From NCBI GenBank assembly GCA_003223995.1, contig QHYA01000284.1:1-5616 (forward strand): a DNA stretch of 5,616 bases, read 5' to 3'. The DNA is from Acidobacteriota bacterium (GTDB taxonomy: Bacteria; Acidobacteriota; Polarisedimenticolia; QHYA01). The notes beneath the pieces are model-generated. The model had not been told where the DNA came from and did no database searches. It saw only the letters and a list, made by a program, of their open reading frames with translations. Both the position numbers and the translations under genes were made by a program. Positions 1-5,616 of the stretch are shown one piece after another; positions within the stretch are counted from its first letter, which is position 1, and each line of letters opens with the position of its first letter.

Positions 1-1
1 G

Positions 2-673
2 GCCCTCTACGCCCTCGGTGTGGACAACGCACGGGTGGAACTCGATGCCCCCGAGACTCCCATTCTCGATGGCAGCGCTGCCCCGTTTGTCGAGATGATC
101 CGTCGAGCAGGGCTGGTGACGCAGAAGGTCCCCCGCGAGTACCTCGTGGTCGCCCGTTCGGTCCAGGTTTCGGATGGGGAGAAGCGCATAGCGGTTTACC
201 CCTGCCCTGAGTACCGGGTGACCTACGCCATCGACTTCGAGCACCCGGGGCTCGGCTTTCAGGAGCTGACTGCTAGCCCATGGGGAGTGGAGGCGTTTAC
301 GAGGATGCTTGCTCCGGCCCGGACGTTCGTCCTGGAGCGAGAGGTGGAGGGGCTCCGTCGGGCTGGGCTGGCTCGTGGAGGCTCGCTCGAGAACGCCGTG
401 GTGATCGGCGATGAGGGAGTGCTGAACGGAGAGCTGCGCTTCCAGGACGAGTTCGTCCGCCACAAGATGCTCGATCTGACCGGGGACCTGGCCCTACTGG
501 GGCATCCTCTGCGCGGCCATGTCGTCGCCTTCCGTGCCGGGCACGACCTGCACATGCTCCTCGCCCAGCGGCTGATGTCCCGACCGGGTGCCTGCTATCT
601 CTCTCCCTGGCCGGCAGAAGATCCCATTCCTCGGGCTTGGATCTTGCCGTCGGCTCCGGAAGCGGGTTTCTAG
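2..673 (+). CDS. lpxC: LpxC, UDP-3-O-acyl-N-acetylglucosamine deacetylase (5' end outside window)
   Basis: Zinc-dependent cytoplasmic deacetylase that carries out the committed step of lipid A synthesis, removing the acetyl group from UDP-3-O-acyl-GlcNAc. The window holds 223 residues in a frame that is open from base 2. The first residues (ALYALGVDNARVEL) align near residue 83 of the roughly 305-residue E. coli enzyme, so the catalytic Glu and first zinc His of the family (E78/H79) lie just off the left edge. Visible family motifs are DGSAAPFV, ARTFVLEREVE and GGSLENAVV. FVRHKMLDLTGD supplies two zinc ligands, His at 461-463 and Asp at 473-475. RAGHDLH supplies the catalytic His at 542-544. 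The C-terminus runs past the usual end with a Pro-rich tail (SPWPAEDPIPRAW). The GTG at 20 is internal and not a start. Nothing looks broken. Identity is very secure from the motifs. Confidence 0.96.
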   Translation, partial: ALYALGVDNARVELDAPETPILDGSAAPFVEMIRRAGLVTQKVPREYLVVARSVQVSDGEKRIAVYPCPEYRVTYAIDFEHPGLGFQELTASPWGVEAFTRMLAPARTFVLEREVEGLRRAGLARGGSLENAVVIGDEGVLNGELRFQDEFVRHKMLDLTGDLALLGHPLRGHVVAFRAGHDLHMLLAQRLMSRPGACYLSPWPAEDPIPRAWILPSAPEAGF

Positions 674-896
674 GTGTTTCCCAAGTACCAGGAGCGGTTC
701 CAACTGACCATCTTGCCCGGGTAAAGGTCGGGCCTAGCCCCGGATGTTCGGATGTTCATCGCTTCCTGTTCGTCGGCGCCGCGGGGATGTGTTTTTCTCG
801 CTGCCGGCCGCCCGCCTGCGCAAGTGTTGCAAGAATGCATCACCTTGACTAGCATCCACCTTCCCGAGGGAGCTCGTCTCTTGAACCCCGGTCGGA
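674..896. other. Intergenic region between lpxC and the DUF4390 gene
   Basis: About 220 bp with no convincing gene; short open frames here lack ribosome sites and family resemblance. It holds a candidate sigma-70-type promoter (827-855), a perfect tandem duplication of the octamer cggatgtt (741-748 and 749-756), and small GC-rich inverted repeats such as gcccg/cgggc (715-719 with 729-733). None of these repeats is followed by a T-run, so I do not call an intrinsic terminator for lpxC. An in-frame TGA at 882-884 closes the frame upstream of the next gene and fixes its earliest start at 897. Confidence 0.7.
827..855 (+). promoter_or_regulatory. Candidate sigma-70-type promoter for the DUF4390-ntrY-ntrX operon
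   Basis: TTGCAA (827-832) and TAGCAT (850-855) are separated by 17 nt, the standard spacing. Each matches 4 of 6 consensus bases. A start of transcription around 862 would leave a leader of about 35 nt before the ATG at 897, which is reasonable. The assignment rests only on a weak consensus match in a GC-rich genome, so the site is tentative. Confidence 0.3.
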
Positions 897-1454
897 ATGA
901 ATCACAGAGCCCTCCACCTGCAGGTCTGTTTCCTGGTCCTCTTCGTGGCCGGGGGGGTCGCGCGAGCGCAGGAGCCGAGGCTGCCCGCAAACATCCGCGG
1001 CCTTTCGGTGAACTACAAGAACGGCTCACTCCTGGTTTCCTTCCGCGTGGAGGGGGCTTTCTCCCCGCCCGTCCTTGAGAAGCTGGCCAGCGCCTCGGCA
1101 GTGAAGTTCGTCCACAAGATCAGGGTGGTTCGCAGACGGGGGCTCTTTGGTAGGACCCTCGATCAGAAGACTGTCGAAACGACCGCTCGGTACGACAATC
1201 TGACTCGTCAGTACGCCCTTGATCGCGCCGTGGACGGGACCTCCGTGGAGAGCCGGACGACCGACAGCGACGCAGAGATGCGCCGGTTCATGACGGAGGT
1301 CCATGATCTACCCGTCGGGGATCGGGAAACGCTGTCGGGTGAGGAGCACATTCTGGTCAAGGTCCGGTCCGAGTACGAGGACACGTGGCTGCTGTTCCTT
1401 TTCCCGTGGACCTACCACGCGGAGGGAGAGAAGGCGGTGGACATCAAGCCGTGA
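897..1454 (+). CDS. DUF4390-family exported protein upstream of ntrY
   Basis: A 185-residue protein of unknown biochemical role. Residues 1-24 look like a signal peptide: His/Arg near the N-terminus, a hydrophobic core (VCFLVLFVAGG), then an A-R-A cleavage site before QEP. The mature part is about 160 residues and likely sits in the periplasm. Family-like features are an early strand region (SVNYKNGSLLVSFRVEGAF), the FVHKIRVVRRRGLF segment, the ARYDNLTRQYAL segment and the late WLLFLFPW. From memory, DUF4390 proteins often precede NtrY-like kinases, and the arrangement here agrees: the stop codon overlaps the kinase start in a GTGA. The ATG at 897 is the first possible start, because an in-frame TGA lies at 882-884. 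No good Shine-Dalgarno precedes it. It may help the kinase sense the envelope, but that is inference from position only. The family call was made by eye. Confidence 0.78.
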   Translation: MNHRALHLQVCFLVLFVAGGVARAQEPRLPANIRGLSVNYKNGSLLVSFRVEGAFSPPVLEKLASASAVKFVHKIRVVRRRGLFGRTLDQKTVETTARYDNLTRQYALDRAVDGTSVESRTTDSDAEMRRFMTEVHDLPVGDRETLSGEEHILVKVRSEYEDTWLLFLFPWTYHAEGEKAVDIKP

Positions 1455-3370
1455 AGAAGACCCTCCGTCCCATCCTGCTCGTCGGGACGCTTCTGCTTGC
1501 CGGAGTGGTGGCGGCCTTCGTCGTTGCGCGCTGGGTCAACGGGGGCGAGCTGCGGCAGCTCGTCAGCGACAGGGTCGGCATGACGTTCTTGATGATCGTC
1601 ATCGGACTGCTCCTGCTCGCCCTCGTCTATGTCCTGCTGAGGAACCTCGTCAAGCTCCTCGTCGAGAGGAGGCGCGAGGTCCTCGGGTCGCGCTTCCGCA
1701 CGAAGCTCGTCGTCAGCTTCCTCATCCTCTGCTTCATCCCCTCCGTGGCGCTCTTCTACGCGGCGACCACGATTACGCTGCACTTCGCAGGAGAGATCGC
1801 CCGGGAGATGACCGGCCGCCGCCTGCTGGAGCCGCCGGAGAACGCCGCGCTCGATTCGTTCGCGCACTCCTGGCTCTCGGCCTACCGGCTGGATTACATG
1901 GCGATCTTCGACCGCGAAGGCGCTCCCGTCGTTCTCGCCGGGAACCTCTCCCGTGGGAAGGATCGGCTGGGCCGATCGGAGCTTGCGACGCTGCTCAAGC
2001 CGGCGATCGAGGCCGCGTTGCGCGGCAAGGAGTCTTCCCGGATCGACCGGCTCCAGTCCGGTCACCTCGTCAGCGGCGTCGCGCCCATCCACACGCAATT
2101 CGGCGCGGAGCCGGTGGCCGGCGCAGCCGCCGGAGGCTATTACCTCGGCGAGGAGATCGCGGCCAAGACGGCGAGGATCGCCCAGATCGTCCAGCAATAC
2201 AAGCAGGAGAAGGCGTACCGGCGGGAGACCAAGCGTGTCTACATCGCCTTTTTCCTGCTGCTGACCGTGCTCATGTTGTTCTCGGCGATCTGGCTGGGCC
2301 TGTACCTCGCCCGCCAGATCACGGTCCCGATCCAGAAGCTCGCCGAGGGGACCCGCGAGATCGCCGCGGGGAACCTCGACTTCCGCGTCGAAGCCGAGGC
2401 GGGTGACGAGATCGGCGTCCTGATCCACTCGTTCAACGAGATGACCGCCGATCTCCAGCGGAAGGAGCACCAGCTCGAGGAGCGCCGGCGGTACATTGAG
2501 ACCCTCCTCGAGAACGTCCCTGCGGGGGTGATCTCGCTCGACCCCGACGGCAGGATCACGACCCTCAACAGGGCGGCCTACCGGCTGCTGGGCCTCGAGG
2601 CGGGACGCGAGATCCGGGGGAAGCCCCTGGCGGAGGCCTTCTCGGACGCCGCCCTCGGTCCTCTCGTCGAGATGCTGCGCGACACCGCCGGCGCCGAGGG
2701 GATCCGCGCGACCCGTGAGCTGACACTGGCGGCGGGAGGGCGGACGGTGAACCTCGCCTGCATCGTCTCGAACTTCCGCGGGGGCCAGAACGGCCGCTCG
2801 CTGGGAGCGCTCGTGGTCCTCGAGGACCTGACGCTGCTGATCCGGGCCCAGAAATCGGCCGCTTGGAGGGAGGCGGCGCGGCGGATCGCCCACGAGATCA
2901 AGAACCCACTGACGCCGATTCGGCTTTCCGCCGAGCGTGTCCTCAAGAGATTCCGCGAGTCCTCTCCGGACTTCACGAAAGTGCTCGAGGAGGGGACGGC
3001 CACGATCATCGCCGAGGTTGGTTCCCTCAAAGCCATGGTGGACGAATTTTCGAGGTTCGCGAGGATCCCCCCGGTGTCGCCCGCTCCGAACGATCCAAAG
3101 ACCGTGGTCGAGTCGGCCCTCTCGCTCTACGACGGCACCCGCCCAGGCTTCCAGTTCGTGCGCGCCTTCCCGGGCATTCCACCGGAAGACCGCGGTCGGC
3201 TCTTCCTCCCCTACTTCTCGACGAAGCGGCGCGGGACCGGCCTCGGCCTGTCGATCGTCGATCGCATCGTCTCCGACCATGCGGGGACGATCCGGGCCGA
3301 GGACAACGATCCACACGGGACCCGCTTCATCATCGAGATCCCCTGCGCAGGAGAGCCGCATGCACGGTGA
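1451..3370 (+). CDS. ntrY: NtrY-type sensor histidine kinase with an internal in-frame loss in the ATPase domain
   Basis: A 639-residue inner-membrane kinase, presumed partner of the NtrX-type regulator that follows. Start is GTG at 1451, overlapping the previous stop by 4 nt; the frame is open further upstream, but the charged KKT followed by a membrane helix fits this start. Approximate domains: transmembrane helices at 5-27, 44-66, 86-110 and 263-287, an extracytoplasmic sensor region at 111-262, HAMP at 291-341 (VPIQKLAEG, DEIGVL), a short coiled linker, PAS at 348-455 (LLENVPAGVISLDPDGRI), and HisKA with H-box HEIKNPLTPI (His481). The ATPase part is abnormal. After LYDGTRPGFQF (to residue 569) the chain goes directly to FPGIPPEDRGRLF, then F-box LPYFSTK and G2 box GTGLGL (595-600). 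The N-box (usually like LxNLLDNA) and the Asp of the G1 box (usually DxGPGIP) are absent, about 50-60 residues by comparison with NtrY relatives. ATP binding and autophosphorylation should therefore be lost, although the frame is intact. It could retain a phosphatase or scaffold role, be a young pseudogene, or be misassembled. Confidence 0.9.
   Translation: MKKTLRPILLVGTLLLAGVVAAFVVARWVNGGELRQLVSDRVGMTFLMIVIGLLLLALVYVLLRNLVKLLVERRREVLGSRFRTKLVVSFLILCFIPSVALFYAATTITLHFAGEIAREMTGRRLLEPPENAALDSFAHSWLSAYRLDYMAIFDREGAPVVLAGNLSRGKDRLGRSELATLLKPAIEAALRGKESSRIDRLQSGHLVSGVAPIHTQFGAEPVAGAAAGGYYLGEEIAAKTARIAQIVQQYKQEKAYRRETKRVYIAFFLLLTVLMLFSAIWLGLYLARQITVPIQKLAEGTREIAAGNLDFRVEAEAGDEIGVLIHSFNEMTADLQRKEHQLEERRRYIETLLENVPAGVISLDPDGRITTLNRAAYRLLGLEAGREIRGKPLAEAFSDAALGPLVEMLRDTAGAEGIRATRELTLAAGGRTVNLACIVSNFRGGQNGRSLGALVVLEDLTLLIRAQKSAAWREAARRIAHEIKNPLTPIRLSAERVLKRFRESSPDFTKVLEEGTATIIAEVGSLKAMVDEFSRFARIPPVSPAPNDPKTVVESALSLYDGTRPGFQFVRAFPGIPPEDRGRLFLPYFSTKRRGTGLGLSIVDRIVSDHAGTIRAEDNDPHGTRFIIEIPCAGEPHAR
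3349..3353 (+). promoter_or_regulatory. Ribosome binding site deciding the ntrX start
   Basis: AGGAG sits 6 nt before the ATG at 3360, inside the last codons of the kinase gene. The frame of ntrX is open far upstream (to at least 2937), so this site together with the onset of receiver-domain homology (ERLLVVDDE) selects 3360 as the start. It implies translational coupling with ntrY. Confidence 0.75.
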
Positions 3371-4754
3371 GAGGCTTCTGGTCGTGGACGACGAGAGCGG
3401 CGTAAGACGGTCCCTCGCAGACATCCTCGCGGACGAGAACTGGGAGGTGGACATCGCCGGGAGCGGCGAAGAGGCCCTCGCGGCGCTGAAGAGGCACGCC
3501 TACCGGGCGATCTTTCTGGACGTCTGGCTTCCCGGCATCGACGGGATCGAGACGCTCCGACTGATCCGGCGGGCGGGTGTGGACGCCCCGGTCGTGATGA
3601 TCTCCGGCCATGGCACCATCGAGACGGCTGTGCGCGCCACGAAGCTCGGCGCCTTCGACTTCATCGAGAAACCTCTCTCGCTCGAGAAGATCCTCCTGAC
3701 CCTCCGCAACGCATTGCGCCAGACCAAGCTCGAGCAGCAGAGCCGGGTTCTCATGGAGCAGTTCCGCCGCGACACGGAGCTGGTGGGCGGCTCGCCGGCC
3801 ATCCAGCGCCTCAGGGAGGAGATCGAACGGGCCGCTCCCACGGCGGCCACGGTCCTCATCCGGGGGGAGCACGGCACGGGGAAAGAGCTGGCAGCGCGGC
3901 TGCTCCACGCCAGGAGCCAGCGCTCGGGGGAGGCCTTCGTCGCAGTGAACTGCGCTGCCATCCCGGAGGATCTGATCGAGTCCGAGATGTTCGGTCACGT
4001 CAAGGGGGCCTTCACGGGAGCGACGGAGGGCCACAAGGGAAAATTCGAGCTGGCCCACGAGGGGACCCTTTTTCTGGACGAGATTGCCGACATGAGCCCG
4101 CTCACCCAGGCGAAGCTGCTTCGTGTCCTGGAGCGGGGGGAGATCACGCCGGTCGGCGGCACCGCCTCGTCGAGCGTGGACGTGCGGCTGCTGGCGGCGA
4201 CCAACCGCGACCTCGCCCGGGAGATGGCCGCCGGCCGCTTCCGCGAGGACCTGTTCTTCCGGCTCAATGTCGTGCCGCTCGATGTGCCGCCGCTACGGGA
4301 GAGGCGCGAGGACATCCTCCTGCTGGCGGAGCATTTCATCACCCGCTTCTGCCGCGAGTACGGCCGCCCGCCAATGGTCCTCTCGCCGGGAGCGAAGGAA
4401 AGCCTGATGGCGCATCTCTGGCCCGGGAACGTCCGCGAGCTGAAAAACCTCATCGAGCGGCTGGCCATCATGGCACCCGGAAGGGAGATCTCGCAGGAGC
4501 AGCTTCCGGCACCGTTCGGGGCGGCTTCCCGGCAGCCGCACGATCCGTCCCCGGGGGAGACCCTGAGGCGGGCGCGGGAGAACTTCGAGCGGGAATTCAT
4601 CCTGCGCCGGCTCGAGGAGAACAACTGGAACATCAGCCGCACCGCCGATGCGCTGGGGCTCGAGCGAAGCAACCTCTACCGGAAGATGAAGGCCTACGGT
4701 CTGAAGTCGGAGGTGCCAGCGGGCCGATCCGAAGTTCGCAGATTGAGGGAGTAG
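3360..4754 (+). CDS. ntrX: NtrX-type sigma-54-dependent response regulator
   Basis: A 464-residue cytoplasmic transcription activator of the NtrC family. Receiver domain, residues about 4-120: acidic pair D10/D11, phospho-acceptor D54 in LDVWLPG, S82 in MISGHGT, and K104 in FIEKPLSLEK. The LDVWLPG and ATKLGAFDFIEKPLSLEK signatures are what point to NtrX rather than NtrC or ZraR. AAA+ domain, about 140-370: Walker A GEHGTGKE (169-176), sigma-54 contact loop GAFTGA (216-221), Walker B LFLDEIADM (D240/E241), and the FREDLFFRLNVVPL and PPLRERREDI regions. A Fis-type helix-turn-helix lies near the C-terminus (NISRTADALGLERSNLYRKM, from residue 424). All the elements for phosphorylation-controlled sigma-54 activation are present, in contrast to its partner kinase. 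It overlaps ntrY by 11 nt and has a good Shine-Dalgarno. In known systems NtrYX affects nitrogen metabolism, redox and envelope functions; its targets here cannot be read from the sequence. Confidence 0.93.
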   Translation: MHGERLLVVDDESGVRRSLADILADENWEVDIAGSGEEALAALKRHAYRAIFLDVWLPGIDGIETLRLIRRAGVDAPVVMISGHGTIETAVRATKLGAFDFIEKPLSLEKILLTLRNALRQTKLEQQSRVLMEQFRRDTELVGGSPAIQRLREEIERAAPTAATVLIRGEHGTGKELAARLLHARSQRSGEAFVAVNCAAIPEDLIESEMFGHVKGAFTGATEGHKGKFELAHEGTLFLDEIADMSPLTQAKLLRVLERGEITPVGGTASSSVDVRLLAATNRDLAREMAAGRFREDLFFRLNVVPLDVPPLRERREDILLLAEHFITRFCREYGRPPMVLSPGAKESLMAHLWPGNVRELKNLIERLAIMAPGREISQEQLPAPFGAASRQPHDPSPGETLRRARENFEREFILRRLEENNWNISRTADALGLERSNLYRKMKAYGLKSEVPAGRSEVRRLRE

Positions 4755-4769
4755 GAAAGTGAAGCCAGC

Positions 4770-5616
4770 TCAGTCCTCTTCGAGCCGGTTCTCCAGGACG
4801 AGGTCCGGGGAGAACTCCTCGATACGGAGGTAATGCTCGGCGGCCGCAAGCAGCGCATCCTGCGGGACCAGCCCGACGATCTCCGAGCCTACGATTTCGA
4901 CTCCGTAGCGCGCGGCTTCCGAGCGGATCGTCTCGAAGACGCGGTGGAGGGGGGTCCGCCGGAAGTCGGTCATGTTGATCGAGACCTGGGCCAGATGACG
5001 ATCCTCCAGCATGACCCCCATCGCCTTGACACAGGGGAAGCCGCCATCCTTCTCGCGGATGGCGCGGGCGATCGACTTGGCGAGATCGAGGTCGGAGGTC
5101 GCCAGGTTGATGTTGTAGGCGATCAGGAACTTCCGCGCGCCGACCACCGTGGCGCCCGCCGTGGGATGCAGATCCGGACCGCCGACATCGGGCCGGCGTG
5201 CAGGGTTGGTCCGCACTTCTTCCCGCAGACCCTCGAACTGGCCACGGCGGATCTTTTCCAAGTTCACCCTCTCGAGATCCCTGGCCGCCGCCTCATAGAA
5301 ATACACAGGGACGCCGCATCGCCGCCAGATTTCCTCGCCCGTGCGGTGGGCGAGCTCGACGCATTCCTGCATCTCGACGCCCTCCAGCGGAACGAACGGG
5401 ACCACATCGGCCGCCCCGATGCGGGGGTGTTCTCCGGTGTGGCGGTTCAGATCTATCAGCTCGACCGCGCGGGCCACACCCCGCACCGCAGCCTCCCCTG
5501 CCGTTTCGGGCGGGCCGGCGAAAGTAATCACCGAGCGGTTGTGGTCGCGGTCCATCTCGCGGTCGAGCACTACAATGCCTTCCACCGACTGGATGGCCCG
5601 GGCGATCTCTTCGACA
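4770..5616 (-). CDS. ftcD: Glutamate formiminotransferase (5' end outside window)
   Basis: Transfers the formimino group of N-formimino-L-glutamate to tetrahydrofolate, giving 5-formimino-THF and glutamate. This is a late step of one histidine degradation route and a source of one-carbon units. About 281 residues are visible, and the frame is still open at the right edge (IARAIQSVEGIVVLDRE), so only the extreme N-terminus is missing; the GTG at 5583-5585 is internal. Motifs in order: DRDHNRSVITF, ELIDLNRHTGEHPRIGA (conserved His at 5427-5429, in the active-site motif), DVVPFVPL, RRGQFEGLREE, LHPTAGATVVGARKFLIAYN, QVSINMTDF, and GSEIVGLVPQDALL. The C-terminus PDLVLENRLEED ends like stand-alone formiminotransferases, so there is no fused cyclodeaminase domain; a separate cyclodeaminase gene would be expected elsewhere. 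It is convergent with ntrX and hence not part of that operon. No truncation or frameshift is seen. Confidence 0.95.
   Translation of the reverse strand, partial: VEEIARAIQSVEGIVVLDREMDRDHNRSVITFAGPPETAGEAAVRGVARAVELIDLNRHTGEHPRIGAADVVPFVPLEGVEMQECVELAHRTGEEIWRRCGVPVYFYEAAARDLERVNLEKIRRGQFEGLREEVRTNPARRPDVGGPDLHPTAGATVVGARKFLIAYNINLATSDLDLAKSIARAIREKDGGFPCVKAMGVMLEDRHLAQVSINMTDFRRTPLHRVFETIRSEAARYGVEIVGSEIVGLVPQDALLAAAEHYLRIEEFSPDLVLENRLEED
4788..4815. terminator. Hairpin at the convergent ntrX/ftcD ends, possible terminator
   Basis: GTTCTCC (4788-4794) pairs with GGAGAAC (4809-4815), and inside it GGAC (4796-4799) pairs with GTCC (4803-4806) around a GAG loop. The two stems are separated by a single A on one side and GG on the other. 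That gives 11 base pairs in 28 nt. It lies 33 nt after the ntrX stop and within the last codons of ftcD, in a convergent pair with only 15 bp between stops. No T-run follows on either strand, so classic intrinsic termination is not supported. It could slow polymerase, protect the ntrX mRNA 3' end, or be chance within coding sequence. Confidence 0.3.

Noticed and set aside
816..831. Possible sigma-54 promoter (TTGCA at 827-831 as the -12 element)
   Set aside because: The -12 part fits, but the -24 part reads CTGCGC and lacks the invariant GG, so the element is incomplete.
752..1078. Small + strand open frame with lipoprotein-like start in the intergenic region
   Set aside because: No ribosome site, it overlaps the DUF4390 gene in another frame, and its sequence has low-complexity shadow character.
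1303..2406. 367-codon + strand frame overlapping the start of ntrY
   Set aside because: Arg/Pro/Ala-rich frame-shifted shadow of ntrY without domain motifs; ntrY has membrane helices and HAMP in the competing frame.
2937..3359. Upstream extension of the ntrX frame
   Set aside because: Ser/Arg-rich translation with no homology. The receiver domain begins right after the ATG at 3360, which has a well-placed AGGAG.
1412..3454. Open frame of 680 codons on the - strand opposite ntrY
   Set aside because: It is a mirror of a high-GC coding strand: Arg/Glu/Asp/Leu-rich with no recognisable domain. The + strand has clear kinase and regulator motifs over the same bases.
3864..3887. His171 in the Walker A motif (GEHGTGKE) as a possible defect
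   Set aside because: This position is variable in the motif (usually Ser or Asn); the glycines and Lys175 are intact, so ATP binding should not be lost.
1..5616. CRISPR array, tRNA, rRNA, insertion sequence or phage element
   Set aside because: No spaced direct repeats, cloverleaf, rRNA segments, transposase or terminal inverted repeats were seen.

Overview
This is a GC-rich bacterial window with five protein genes and no RNA genes or mobile elements that I can see. The LpxC at the left edge implies a Gram-negative, LPS-making (diderm) organism. Strong G/C preference at third codon positions, a DUF4390-ntrY-ntrX gene order and a stand-alone formiminotransferase would fit a GC-rich acidobacterial or deltaproteobacterial-type genome, probably environmental. 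That placement is a guess, because no marker gene is present.

Layout: (1) positions 2-673, the C-terminal three quarters of lpxC on the + strand, cut by the window edge. (2) 674-896, a non-coding gap of about 220 bp with a candidate promoter. (3) 897-4754, a tightly packed + strand operon. It holds a secreted DUF4390 protein, an NtrY-type membrane histidine kinase that overlaps it by 4 nt, and an NtrX-type sigma-54-dependent response regulator that overlaps the kinase by 11 nt. (4) 4770 to the right edge, glutamate formiminotransferase (ftcD) on the - strand, convergent with ntrX across a gap of only 15 bp and cut at its 5' end by the window edge.

The operon reads as one envelope-to-nucleus signalling unit: an exported small protein, a four-helix membrane kinase with HAMP and PAS domains, and a sigma-54 activator with receiver, AAA+ and Fis-type DNA-binding domains. 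The ftcD product belongs to histidine catabolism and feeds one-carbon units to tetrahydrofolate.

The main surprise is in the kinase. Its sensor half, H-box, F-box and G2 box are intact, but the front half of the ATPase domain (N-box and the Asp-containing G1 box, about 50-60 residues) is missing. The reading frame runs straight through a junction near 3158-3184. The product is either a degenerate kinase with an otherwise intact operon, a recent in-frame deletion, or an assembly artefact. Secondary observations are a 28-nt hairpin at the convergent ntrX/ftcD ends and a shift in codon third-position composition between the left and right parts of the window.
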